A program made the position numbers and the translations under genes. Below are positions 34,830 through 43,139 of a stretch of DNA of 64,000 nt, piece after piece. The notes under the pieces were generated by a model. It saw nothing but the letters and a program-made list of their open reading frames with translations, did not search any database and was not told the DNA's origin. The DNA is from Deltaproteobacteria bacterium (GTDB lineage Bacteria > Myxococcota_A > Polyangia > GCA-2747355): positions 186,001 through 250,000 of the forward strand of contig JACKDQ010000005.1 in assembly GCA_020633415.1 (NCBI GenBank), written 5' to 3'. The first letter of the stretch is position 1. The number at the start of each line of letters is the position of its first letter.

Positions 34830-36377
34830 GTGCAGATCTATACCAAGATACTGATCGGAATGGCGGCTGGCGCAGTGTGTGGTCTGCTCTTAGGGCCGCG
34901 CTCCGCATTACTCGAAAAAGACCAAGTCAGCGCACTGCCGGCGATGCTCAAGCTCACCGACGCGCCGGGAGGCCGCCCGAACGGGGTTGCGCTTCCGCCG
35001 TTGCCGGGCAATGGGCGGGTGCAGTTGCGTCTGTTGGCGACCCATCGGGCCAAAGATCTCGTCTACCACAAGGTCAGCCTGCGCGTTAGCGAGCGCTTGG
35101 CGCTGGCGGACTCCAGCGGGCGGCTCAAGCGAGGGACCGTTGTCAGCGGCTGGGTGGACGTCAAGGCCGCGGGCCTCGGCGCGCCGGTATCGACGATCGG
35201 CGCCACGCTGATCGGCTGGTTGTCGCCGATCGGTGAGGCGTTCTTGAAGCTGATCAAGATGATCGTAGTTCCACTGGTCTTCGCTTCACTACTGGTCGGT
35301 GTCGCATCGCTAGGCGATCTGCGTCGACTGGGACGACTCGGCGGCAAGACGCTGGCCTACTTTCTGCTGACGACGTTTGCCGCGATCACCATCGGCGTGA
35401 CGATCGCCAGCGTGGTCAAGCCGGGCAACGCGATCTCGGCCAAGGACAAGACCGAGCTGTTGCGCGAATACAAGAGTTCCGCCGACGAAAAGGCCGAGCA
35501 AGCCGCGAAAAGTCCCTCGGCAGCTGAGACGATCATCGGCATCATTCCGGTCAATCCGGCCGAGTCGATGGCTACGGGCAACATGCTGCAGATCATCTTC
35601 TTTGCACTGATCTTTGGCATCGCCTTGACCCTGCTCGAGCAGCAACGGGTCAAGCCGGTTATCGCGTTTTTCGAAACGGTTAACGACGCGATGATCGTTG
35701 TCGTCAACGGCGTGATGAAGTTGGCCCCCTATGGGGTTTTCGCGTTGGTCGCCCAAGTCGTCGGCCAAAGTGGCTTGTCGGTGCTGCAGGCGCTGCTGGT
35801 CTACGCTTTGGTCGTGCTCGCTGGGTTGGCTGTCCAAGCCTTTGCGGTATATTCGTCGGTTGTCCGCGTGATCGGCAAAATCCGTACGATCGATTTTTGG
35901 CGGGCAGCGCGTCCCGCACAGCTGATCGCTTTTTCCTCTTCTTCGAGCAGCGCAACGCTGCCGGTGACGATGCGCGTTGCCGAGGAGCGGCTCGGGGTAA
36001 GCCGCCAGGTCAGCTCGTTTGTTTTGCCATTGGGCAGCACGATCAATATGGACGGTACCGCGCTCTACCAGGGGGTAGCGGCGATCTTCATCGCGCAGGT
36101 TTTCAACATGCCACTCGGTTTGATGGACATGGTGACGATCGTACTCACGGCGACCCTCGCATCGATCGGAGCCGCTGGTGTCCCCGGCGTAGGCATGATC
36201 ACGCTGACTTTGGTGCTAACCACCGTCGGTGTCCCGACCACCGGCGTCGCGCTGATCCTCGGCATGGATCGCATCCTCGACATGTTTCGCACCGCGATCA
36301 ACGTAACCGGCGATCTCTCGGCGGCGGTCATCGTGTCGGCTACCGAGGGCGAGTCTCCGCGATATCAGCCGCAATGA
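34830..36377 (+). CDS. Dicarboxylate/amino acid:cation symporter (DctA/GltP family) with extra loop
   Basis: 515 aa. Transporter of the DAACS family: hallmarks are the Ser-rich hairpin FSSSSSSATLPVTMR, GSTINMDGTALYQGVAAIF and AAGVPGVGMITLTLVL, which carry the substrate and cation sites. It imports C4-dicarboxylates or glutamate/aspartate with Na+ or H+. About 90 residues with predicted beta character (VQLRLLATHRAKDLVYHKVS) are inserted between helix 1 and helix 2, on the periplasmic side; a second charged insert (YKSSADEKAEQAAK) follows helix 3. GTG at 34830 starts the usual MQIYTKILIGM form; GAGGCGGG is upstream. Overlaps the next gene by 4 bases. Confidence 0.9.
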   Translation: MQIYTKILIGMAAGAVCGLLLGPRSALLEKDQVSALPAMLKLTDAPGGRPNGVALPPLPGNGRVQLRLLATHRAKDLVYHKVSLRVSERLALADSSGRLKRGTVVSGWVDVKAAGLGAPVSTIGATLIGWLSPIGEAFLKLIKMIVVPLVFASLLVGVASLGDLRRLGRLGGKTLAYFLLTTFAAITIGVTIASVVKPGNAISAKDKTELLREYKSSADEKAEQAAKSPSAAETIIGIIPVNPAESMATGNMLQIIFFALIFGIALTLLEQQRVKPVIAFFETVNDAMIVVVNGVMKLAPYGVFALVAQVVGQSGLSVLQALLVYALVVLAGLAVQAFAVYSSVVRVIGKIRTIDFWRAARPAQLIAFSSSSSSATLPVTMRVAEERLGVSRQVSSFVLPLGSTINMDGTALYQGVAAIFIAQVFNMPLGLMDMVTIVLTATLASIGAAGVPGVGMITLTLVLTTVGVPTTGVALILGMDRILDMFRTAINVTGDLSAAVIVSATEGESPRYQPQ

Positions 36378-37282
36378 TCGAGCTGCTGGTCAATCAACGA
36401 GCGCGACGAGTCCAGCGCCAACCGGCCTTTTTGGATCAGCTTGCTGATCGCTTCGGCGCGCGGTTGCGGATCCAGCGCACAGCCGGATTGTCCGATGCGC
36501 GACGTGCGATCGATCGCCTTCCAGACGACTGTCGGCTGATCGCAGTTTGCGGCGGCGACGGGACGATTAGCCAGACGATCACCATGCTTGCTGATCGCTT
36601 TGCTGCACGGATGCCGACGATTCTGGTTGTGCCCGGTGGCACGATGAATACCATCGCCAAAAACGTCGTCGGCCGCCCTTCGTCGGAAGAGCAAATTCGG
36701 CGGGCCCTCGAGCTGCTTGCTGCCGACCGGCCGCTGGGAATTAGGGACGTGCCGACGATCCGGGCCAACGGACGGCTCTGTTTTATGACCGGCGCCGCGT
36801 TGGCGGCCCGATTTCTCGAGGTATACTACGAGAGAAAGGCCGGATGGTCGGCGGCGGCGGCGCTGGCGGTGGAACTTCCGCTGGCGGCGGCGTTCCAATT
36901 GCCTTTGGCGCGTCGGATCTTCGAGCCGACGCGGGCGAGAATTACGGTCGACGAAAGACAGATTGCGTGCGAACGATTCGCGTTGATCATAGCGGCGACG
37001 ATTCCCGATGTTGGCCTGGGGATGAAAGTCACCTATCGGGGCGGACGGCGCAGCGACTGCTTTCACTTCGTCGGCAGCGGGCTGGCGGCGCGTCAGCTAG
37101 CCAGTCAGATGTTGCGTGGCTTCCGCGGCAAACCGATCGCCGGCGATCATCACTTCGATATGTTGGCCCGGGGCGTCCGCATTCAGTTCGAGGAGCAAGA
37201 GGCCTACATGGTCGATGGCGATCTGTTGCGCAGCGACCGTTTGGACTTGGCACTCGGGCCGGTCGCGCGCTTTTTCGTCTAG
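36374..37282 (+). CDS. Diacylglycerol kinase/sphingosine kinase catalytic-domain protein
   Basis: 302 aa with the NAD-kinase-like fold: VNQRARR near the start, AVCGGDGTIS (GGDGT, nucleotide loop) at about 59-67, and VPGGTMNTIA at about 92-101. The second lobe (from ~120) holds VPTIRANGRLCFMTG and EQEAYMVDGDLL (DGE-like). The enzymes phosphorylate diacylglycerol or related lipids using ATP. Start at ATG 36374 overlaps the symporter stop as ATGA. A long extension of this frame upstream to 35897 runs through the symporter gene and is not real. Confidence 0.85.
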   Translation: MIELLVNQRARRVQRQPAFLDQLADRFGARLRIQRTAGLSDARRAIDRLPDDCRLIAVCGGDGTISQTITMLADRFAARMPTILVVPGGTMNTIAKNVVGRPSSEEQIRRALELLAADRPLGIRDVPTIRANGRLCFMTGAALAARFLEVYYERKAGWSAAAALAVELPLAAAFQLPLARRIFEPTRARITVDERQIACERFALIIAATIPDVGLGMKVTYRGGRRSDCFHFVGSGLAARQLASQMLRGFRGKPIAGDHHFDMLARGVRIQFEEQEAYMVDGDLLRSDRLDLALGPVARFFV

Positions 37283-37296
37283 CAGCACCCTGCGCG

Positions 37297-39009
37297 TTGT
37301 TCGTCGTCTCGCTGATCGCTTCCCAGGTCGCAGCCGAGAAGCCACAATTTGTGCAGGTCTCGGGCACGCGCTTCGTTATTGGCGACAAGCCGTTCTTTTT
37401 TGTCGGCGCGAACCTGAATGTGATGCACGGCCCCAAGGCACGCCGACTGGCCAAGCAGACGATCGCCGCCGCGGCGCGTGACGGTCTGACCGTTGGCCGG
37501 ATCTGGGCACTCGGCGAGGGGCTGGCCAGCGCGCCCGATTGGCAGCGTCAGGACTTTCTCTTTCGCGCAGGTCCGCACAGCTTCATCGAGGGAGCGTATC
37601 AGCAGCTCGACAAAGTGGTCGCCTGGGCCAAAGAACACGGCGTTTATTTGGTGATTACGCTCTCCAACCGCTGGGCAGATTACGGCGGCATTCCGATGTA
37701 TCTGCGCTGGGCTGGTGATCGCGACACCGAAGCCTACGGCTATAGCGATCGGTTCTTCACCAATACGCGCGTTAAGCGCTGGTTCGCCGCCCACATCAAG
37801 CGCATCGTCGGTCGCGTCAACAGCGTCAATGGCGTGCCTTATCGCGACGACCCGACGATCATGGCCTGGGAGCTGCAAAACGAAATGGTCGGGACGCCCG
37901 AGGCCGAAGCGGTTCGGCGCGCCTGGTTTGTCGAGATGTCGGAGATCATCCGCTCGATCGATGACAACCACATGATCGTCCCCGGACTGATCGGCTACAA
38001 CCTTCAATTGGAGCGTGAAAGCTGGCTCAAGATGTGTGGCTTGCCGCAGGTGGCCTATTGCGACCAACACATCTACCCCGAGGAGCATTTGCGCAGTCGC
38101 GGCCTGAAAAACCTCAAGGCCTACATCGACGATCGCGTGCAACTTGCACATTACGTCGTCAAGAAGCCGATCGTTTTCGGTGAGTTCGGCTTTGCCGATC
38201 GCGGAGCGATTGCGGCGCGCGCACGATGGCACCGGTTGTTTCTCCGGCGTCTGTTCGATAATGGCGGCAATGGTGCACTGGTCTGGATTTACCAGCCGAC
38301 GCTCGATTGGACGCGCCGCTACGGGGTGCTGATCGACAAGCCGCGCTATCGGGGTCTGCGTCGCGTGCTCGCTCAGGCGGCGCGTCGTGCGAAGGGCGCG
38401 AAGATCGTCAACACCAACCCTTTGCTGGGCCCAGAGCGCGGCACCGCGGCGATCGCGCCCACCCATGCGACGGTGTGGCGTCGGCGCTCAGCCTGGCGAA
38501 ACTGGCAAACCGTTCGCCACGGCGTGCGGCAACTGGTGATACCGGTCGACCAGTTTTATCGGGCGTACTTTGAAGAAGCCGGCAGTTGGGACGGCGGCAT
38601 CTTGGTTCACGCATATGGGCGACGCACAGGCTTTTTCGAGTATCGCCTTAGCGGTCTCGACCGCCGAGCCAAGCGCGTGTGGATTCGTTTGCGGCTATCG
38701 TCGGAGTACCCAGGCTCTAGCGCGCCCGCAGATGGCTTTTCACGTGTGCGCGTTTCGCTCAATGGCGAGCAGATCGCGGCGCTGCGTCTGCCGCCCGATG
38801 ATGGTGTTGGCCGCCAATTTACTATCACCATCGACGACGAACAGCGCTTGAAGCAGTGGGCCGGGCGGCTGCTTACCTTGCGTTTGGAGGTTGTCGAGGG
38901 CGATCAGGCGAACGGCGTTGCCATCTATGGTCGCGAGACGCCGCTTAACCGCGAACCAGTCGATTCTCCGGAGGGGATCACGCTGATCGCCTCAGGCGTT
39001 GGTCCCTAG
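37297..39009 (+). CDS. Secreted GH5-like glycoside hydrolase (mannanase/glucanase type)
   Basis: About 570 aa. A hydrophobic segment (FVVSLIASQVAA|EKP) serves as signal. Residues ~20-370 form a TIM-barrel glycosidase: VGANLNVMHG, GLTVGRIWALGEG, AYQQLDKVVAWAKEHG, the acid/base Glu in AWELQNEM, HIYPEEH and the nucleophile Glu in VFGEFGF. The last ~180 residues look like a beta-sandwich carbohydrate-binding module. Best match in mind is endo-beta-mannanase. No ATG or GTG gives a normal signal; TTG at 37297 is the only usable start in frame and has no visible ribosome site, so the 5' end is uncertain. It follows the kinase by 14 bases. Confidence 0.72.
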   Translation: MFVVSLIASQVAAEKPQFVQVSGTRFVIGDKPFFFVGANLNVMHGPKARRLAKQTIAAAARDGLTVGRIWALGEGLASAPDWQRQDFLFRAGPHSFIEGAYQQLDKVVAWAKEHGVYLVITLSNRWADYGGIPMYLRWAGDRDTEAYGYSDRFFTNTRVKRWFAAHIKRIVGRVNSVNGVPYRDDPTIMAWELQNEMVGTPEAEAVRRAWFVEMSEIIRSIDDNHMIVPGLIGYNLQLERESWLKMCGLPQVAYCDQHIYPEEHLRSRGLKNLKAYIDDRVQLAHYVVKKPIVFGEFGFADRGAIAARARWHRLFLRRLFDNGGNGALVWIYQPTLDWTRRYGVLIDKPRYRGLRRVLAQAARRAKGAKIVNTNPLLGPERGTAAIAPTHATVWRRRSAWRNWQTVRHGVRQLVIPVDQFYRAYFEEAGSWDGGILVHAYGRRTGFFEYRLSGLDRRAKRVWIRLRLSSEYPGSSAPADGFSRVRVSLNGEQIAALRLPPDDGVGRQFTITIDDEQRLKQWAGRLLTLRLEVVEGDQANGVAIYGRETPLNREPVDSPEGITLIASGVGP

Positions 39010-39037
39010 CGCGCCCCAAGGTACCGCTTGGCAGCTG

Positions 39038-41395
39038 CTAATGCTCGTCGCGATGGCGCGTGGCTTGTGTCCAATGGATCCGCTGCAGCCAGTCTTCGGC
39101 ATCGAGTGAGACCTGAGGTTTGTCGTGGGTGCGCAGCAGGCTGAAACTGCGCGCGGCAAGCTCGAAGTCGTTGGCGCGGAACGCCGATCGACCGAGGGTT
39201 CGATAAGCCTCAACGGTGAACCGCGGGTCGCTCAAACCGAGCTCAAGTGCGTGCTGCAGGGGTTGGCGTGCGTCCTCGAACAGTCGTGCGGCGGCCAGTT
39301 GCTTGCCGACCAGGTACCAGCCGATCGCGGCTTGGGGCAGCACGTCAGTCAGCCGGTAGGCTTGGTGGAGGGCGGCGATCCGTGCAAAGCGTGGGCGGTC
39401 ACGGCCGACGTCGAGATAGTCGAAGACGATCTTGCGCACTTCGCGCGGCTGGTCGAGGGCCCAGCGCTTGAGCCAGATCAATCGCGCTGAGCCTACGTCG
39501 GCGGCGCGCTGTGCTGCGGCGTCCAGCGCGGCCCGGGCGGCCTGGAGGCGGTTGTGACGCCAGTGGTGATCGGCGAGCCAGCTATCGACGGCGCTGGCAA
39601 CCGCAGCATCTTGGCTGTTGGTGCGGAGCGGGGCGATGGTACTGAGCGATGCGGCCTCATCACCGTTGTTGAGCAGCGCATCGGCGAGCTGTAAACGGTA
39701 CCATGGTGTGCCGGGATCGGCCCGACAGAGGCGCTCGAGTGTTTCGATCGCCGCCGCAAGATCGCGCCGTTGCTGGGCCTGGTCAACGCGTTGGCGAAGG
39801 CGCGCCACCGTATGCGGACAGGGACGGGCGAAGATACTCGGCCGACGGAAGGTCTGCTCTGCGCTGCGCCGCTCAGCCGCTGATAGCGCAAGCTCATCGA
39901 TCACGGCGTGCCACTGCGCTTGGAGGGTGGAAAGCGGTACACGGTAGACCGCTTCAAACGCGCCACCGCTGCGGTAAAGCGCCCGCAGTCTGGCCGCACC
40001 GTAGCGGTCGAGCAGAAAGCGGACAAAGGATCCGGCGTAGGCGTAGGCGCGCGAGCTAGCGTGGGCGTAAAAGCCCAGCCCGAGCAGGCTGTGCATGTCG
40101 GGAGCCCATCCGCGACGACGCAGCGCTGCGGCGGCCTGATGGATCGTGCCGTGATCGTTGGTTGGCCAATCGATGGCAACGGCAAGCCCTTCGACCAATC
40201 CAAGGTTGACGCTCGGTAGTTGAACCGACCCCTGGCGAAAGTCGGGTAGGGGGATGCTCAGGCCGAGTAGTCGGTCACCGCAATGTGCGGCGACCGCATG
40301 CACCAATTCGTGTTTGAGCGCGTCTTGCGGGTAACTCGTGCCATGCAAATAGATCTCCGATCGCCAGGGCTTGGCGATGTATGTATTGGCGGCGCCCATC
40401 AGGCGACGCTTTTCATCGGCGTTGCGAAAGATGAACGCGGTGATTCGTCGCTGGGGCTGCCCCAAGATCGGTGTGATCTGCGCCAAGCGAAATTCGTGGT
40501 CCTCAGCGAGAAGCCGCAAGTCCCCGGCCGAGAGCTCACGTGGGTAGTAGATCGTGAAGTTCTTTGTTAGCTGCTTGCCACCGAGGCTGACGGCGATGTT
40601 TGCGACGGACGCACGAAAGCCGAGCCGGTCGCCCTGCCAGAACAGTCCGCCGCCAAGCAGCAACAACGCCCCGGCAAGCAGTGTCCAGCGGCGAGCGCCC
40701 TTTGCTGGCGCTTTCTGTAGGCGCAAGGTGCTGACCTCTAGCTGGCGCACGACCAGACAAAACGCTGCGAGTAGCCAGGCCAGGTTGTAGAGCCGATAGA
40801 CGACGAAACGCGATTCGATCTGGACGCCCTCATCGTAGATCGCACCGGGGAAAAAGCCGATCGTCGGATCAAAGATGAATACGGCGGGAGTGGTATATAT
40901 GCCGACGATCGCCAGCAGCCAGAGGCCGAGCAGCGCGGCATAGGCGGTGAGCAGACCCAGCGTGCGAGACGGGATCAGCAACGCCGATAGCGCGCCTAGC
41001 GTACCGGTCAAGAGAATACCGCAGACGGGCATTAGCAGATAGAAGAGCAAGCCGGTCATTGGGTCGCAGTTTTTTACGCGCAGTGCGTTGATCGCGACGA
41101 TCAGCAGCGGCAAGACCAGCAGGGGGACAAGTTGCAGCAGCACGCGCACGAACAGTCGCGCCGCAGCGCTGCTGCGCGGCAGCATCGCCAGGCCCAGGCC
41201 GAGCTCGCCTTGCTGATCGTGGTGGACCTGGCTGTGGCCGAGAAAGACCGCCAGGGGGCCGCCGATGATGGCAATCGCCAGGCAAAAGGGATACGCCAGC
41301 AGACCAAATAGCGGCAGAAAGCAGAGTAAGGTCGCGCTGAGACACGCGATAGCGCTGCAGGCTACCGTCCGCCGGTTGAGCAGTTCGCCGATCAT
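39038..41395 (-). CDS. Membrane protein fused to peptidase MA-like metalloprotease and TPR tail
   Basis: 785 aa. Residues ~10-250 hold about six or seven hydrophobic helices, resembling an ABC-2-type permease but without a partner ATPase. Residues ~280-500 form a gluzincin metalloprotease with HELVH (His362, His366) and a downstream LVEGLAVA Glu as third zinc ligand, matching the peptidase MA family. From ~510 on, TPR-like helices follow. Such a fusion suggests a membrane-bound protease with protein-binding arms. Convergent with the glycosidase gene, 28 bases apart. Confidence 0.7.
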   Translation of the reverse strand: MIGELLNRRTVACSAIACLSATLLCFLPLFGLLAYPFCLAIAIIGGPLAVFLGHSQVHHDQQGELGLGLAMLPRSSAAARLFVRVLLQLVPLLVLPLLIVAINALRVKNCDPMTGLLFYLLMPVCGILLTGTLGALSALLIPSRTLGLLTAYAALLGLWLLAIVGIYTTPAVFIFDPTIGFFPGAIYDEGVQIESRFVVYRLYNLAWLLAAFCLVVRQLEVSTLRLQKAPAKGARRWTLLAGALLLLGGGLFWQGDRLGFRASVANIAVSLGGKQLTKNFTIYYPRELSAGDLRLLAEDHEFRLAQITPILGQPQRRITAFIFRNADEKRRLMGAANTYIAKPWRSEIYLHGTSYPQDALKHELVHAVAAHCGDRLLGLSIPLPDFRQGSVQLPSVNLGLVEGLAVAIDWPTNDHGTIHQAAAALRRRGWAPDMHSLLGLGFYAHASSRAYAYAGSFVRFLLDRYGAARLRALYRSGGAFEAVYRVPLSTLQAQWHAVIDELALSAAERRSAEQTFRRPSIFARPCPHTVARLRQRVDQAQQRRDLAAAIETLERLCRADPGTPWYRLQLADALLNNGDEAASLSTIAPLRTNSQDAAVASAVDSWLADHHWRHNRLQAARAALDAAAQRAADVGSARLIWLKRWALDQPREVRKIVFDYLDVGRDRPRFARIAALHQAYRLTDVLPQAAIGWYLVGKQLAAARLFEDARQPLQHALELGLSDPRFTVEAYRTLGRSAFRANDFELAARSFSLLRTHDKPQVSLDAEDWLQRIHWTQATRHRDEH

Positions 41396-41408
41396 TGCCG
41401 ACGCCAGT

Positions 41409-41438
41409 TTGACACGCGCACGAACTATGAGCTAGCCT
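41409..41438 (+). promoter_or_regulatory. Possible promoter for pilZ-proC-yggU
   Basis: TTGACA (41409-41414) is a full -35 match; TAGCCT (41433-41438) is a weak -10, 18 bases further on. Transcription would start about 100 bases before the PilZ ATG at 41549. Hexamer evidence only. Confidence 0.35.
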
Positions 41439-41548
41439 CATATTATTCGGTAGTTATCGGTGTGTCGTGGCTGGGCTCGGGCTAGGCGCTGTTTTGCGCG
41501 TTGTCTCGGAGAAACAGTCGCGTCACGCCCTAAACAGCTGAGCCGACG

Positions 41549-41944
41549 ATGAGTACCGACGAGTCTCGACAGCATGCGCGCACGCCAATCGAGCTGAAGG
41601 TCGAGTATCGCAAACTAAACACCTTTCTCTTTGACTACACGCGCAACATCTCCAAAGGCGGAACGTTCATCAACACCACCAAGCCGTTGCCGGTCGGCAC
41701 CGAGTTTGTGTTTTGCATGCTGGTGCCCCAACTCGAGGATCCGCTCGAACTGCGCGGTCGTGTGATGTGGGTGATCGATGAGCAAGACGCCGATCCGACC
41801 AAGGGCACCGAACCGGGGATGGGGATCCAGTTCGTTTATGCCTCCGAGGACGAACGGCTGGAGATCGAACAGGCCGTACAGTCGCTGGTGACCGAGCAAC
41901 TAGGCGAGCGTGCCTACCATAAGTTGATGGGAGACGAATCGTGA
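41549..41944 (+). CDS. PilZ domain protein, Myxococcus paralogue type
   Basis: 131 aa. RQHARTPIELKVEYRKLNTF, NISKGGTFINTTKPLPVGTE and GRVMWVIDEQ make this the PilZ subfamily that is expanded in Myxococcus (TIGR02266-like); the c-di-GMP motif is represented by RTPIE. It begins the small pilZ-proC-yggU group and overlaps proC by 4 bases (GTGA), so the proteins are probably made in coordinated amounts. Its link to proline synthesis, if any, is unexplained. Confidence 0.88.
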   Translation: MSTDESRQHARTPIELKVEYRKLNTFLFDYTRNISKGGTFINTTKPLPVGTEFVFCMLVPQLEDPLELRGRVMWVIDEQDADPTKGTEPGMGIQFVYASEDERLEIEQAVQSLVTEQLGERAYHKLMGDES

Positions 41945-42759
41945 GTATCTCCGGGAAGATCGCGTTTGTTGGTGCGGGCAATATGGGCGAGGCGTTGATC
42001 CGTGGCTTGCTGGCGAGCAAAGCGATCGCTCCAGCCGAGATCAGGGTCAGCGACAGCCGCAAAACGCGCCTCGACGAGTTGCAGCAGCGCTACGGCGTGA
42101 CGGTCTGCGGCTCCAATATCGCTGCAGTCGAGGAGGCGGCGGCGGTAGTCTTTTGCGTGAAGCCGCAGATCCTACAGACGGTCGCGCGCGAGACCAAAGA
42201 GGCGATTCCCGCGGAGGCGGTGGTGATCTCGGTTGCAGCAGGAAAGTCCTCTGCCCTGTTGGAGGCCTGCCTCGCGCCGGGCGCGCGGGTGGTGCGCGCG
42301 ATGCCCAATGTGGCTGCGCTGGTCGGAGAGGGGGCGACGGCGGTGAGCGCTGGCGCTCATGCTACCGACGATGATGTCAGGACCGCAGTCGCGATGTTCG
42401 AACCCGTCGGACGCGTACTGGTCGTCGACGAATCGGCGATGGACGCGGTGACTGGCCTCAGCGGCAGCGGCCCGGCGTTCATCTTCATGGTGATCGAAGC
42501 GCTGAGCGACGCGGGGGTCAAAGTCGGACTGAGCCGTTGGGATTCCCACGCGTTGGCCTGCCAGACGGTGCTTGGTGCGGCCAAGTTGGTGATCGAAACC
42601 CAAGAGCACACTGGCCGGCTTAAGGACATGGTCTGTTCACCCGGCGGAACGGCGATCGCGGCGGTTCATACGCTCGAACAGGGCGGACTGCGCACGACGC
42701 TGATCAATGCTGTCGAAGTGGCGACGCGCCGAGCTCGCGAGCTGGGCGATCGCGAATAG
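41941..42759 (+). CDS. proC: Pyrroline-5-carboxylate reductase
   Basis: 272 aa NAD(P)H-dependent enzyme for the last step of proline synthesis. Rossmann motif VGAGNMGEALIRGLL at the start, FCVKPQIL, RAMPNVAALVGEG, and the family signature VTGLSGSGPAFIFMVIEAL, ending SPGGTAIAAVHTLEQGG. GTG start overlapping the PilZ stop by 4 bases. Interesting given the proline dehydrogenase at the window start, but the two are 40 kb apart. Confidence 0.97.
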   Translation: MSISGKIAFVGAGNMGEALIRGLLASKAIAPAEIRVSDSRKTRLDELQQRYGVTVCGSNIAAVEEAAAVVFCVKPQILQTVARETKEAIPAEAVVISVAAGKSSALLEACLAPGARVVRAMPNVAALVGEGATAVSAGAHATDDDVRTAVAMFEPVGRVLVVDESAMDAVTGLSGSGPAFIFMVIEALSDAGVKVGLSRWDSHALACQTVLGAAKLVIETQEHTGRLKDMVCSPGGTAIAAVHTLEQGGLRTTLINAVEVATRRARELGDRE

Positions 42760-42770
42760 CGGCACGGCCC

Positions 42771-43076
42771 TTGTCCGACGAGACGCTGCCGTTCCTCGGC
42801 CAGGTCGCCGACGATTTCTTGGTGATCCGTGTATTGGTCAGTCCACGGGCCTCGCGTGCCGCTGTCGGGCCGGTCGTTGGTGACCGAATCAAGCTCTCGG
42901 TCAAGGCCCCACCGGTCGACGGCAAGGCCAACCAAGCCGTTGTAGCGCTGATCGCCGAGGCGTTGGGTGTGCCCAAGGCGCAAGTTAGCGTGGTCGCCGG
43001 GACGACCGGTAAGCGGAAGTCGTTACGCATCGAGGGTGTAGGGACCGCAGCGCTGCTGCGGTTGATCGGCCGCTAG
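42771..43076 (+). CDS. yggU: YggU family protein (DUF167)
   Basis: 101 aa. FLVIRVLVSPRASRAAVG, PPVDGKANQAVVALIAEALG and VVAGTTGKRKSLRI are the DUF167 hallmarks. The family often lies next to proC, as here, but its function is unknown. TTG start, 11 bases after the proC stop. Third gene of the unit. Confidence 0.92.
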   Translation: MSDETLPFLGQVADDFLVIRVLVSPRASRAAVGPVVGDRIKLSVKAPPVDGKANQAVVALIAEALGVPKAQVSVVAGTTGKRKSLRIEGVGTAALLRLIGR

Positions 43077-43139
43077 CGCGGGATTCGTGCGCTTGCCAAC
43101 AGCGGCTCGAGCCGTTCCTCGCCGCTTACGCAATGCGGT

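Noticed and set aside
35897..36373. Upstream extension of the diacylglycerol-kinase frame
   Set aside because: It reads the symporter gene in another frame and has a skewed Arg/His-rich composition.
36844..37296. Upstream extension of the glycosidase frame
   Set aside because: It overlaps the kinase gene in another frame, is Gly/Arg-rich at its start and has no family similarity.
39016..39031. CCAAG/CTTGG hairpin between the convergent glycosidase and membrane peptidase genes
   Set aside because: Only 5 bp in the stem and no T run on either strand.
43095..43120. CGGCTCGAGCCG palindrome between yggU and the LppC-like gene
   Set aside because: A 12-bp palindrome without loop or T run; too short to call a terminator or operator.
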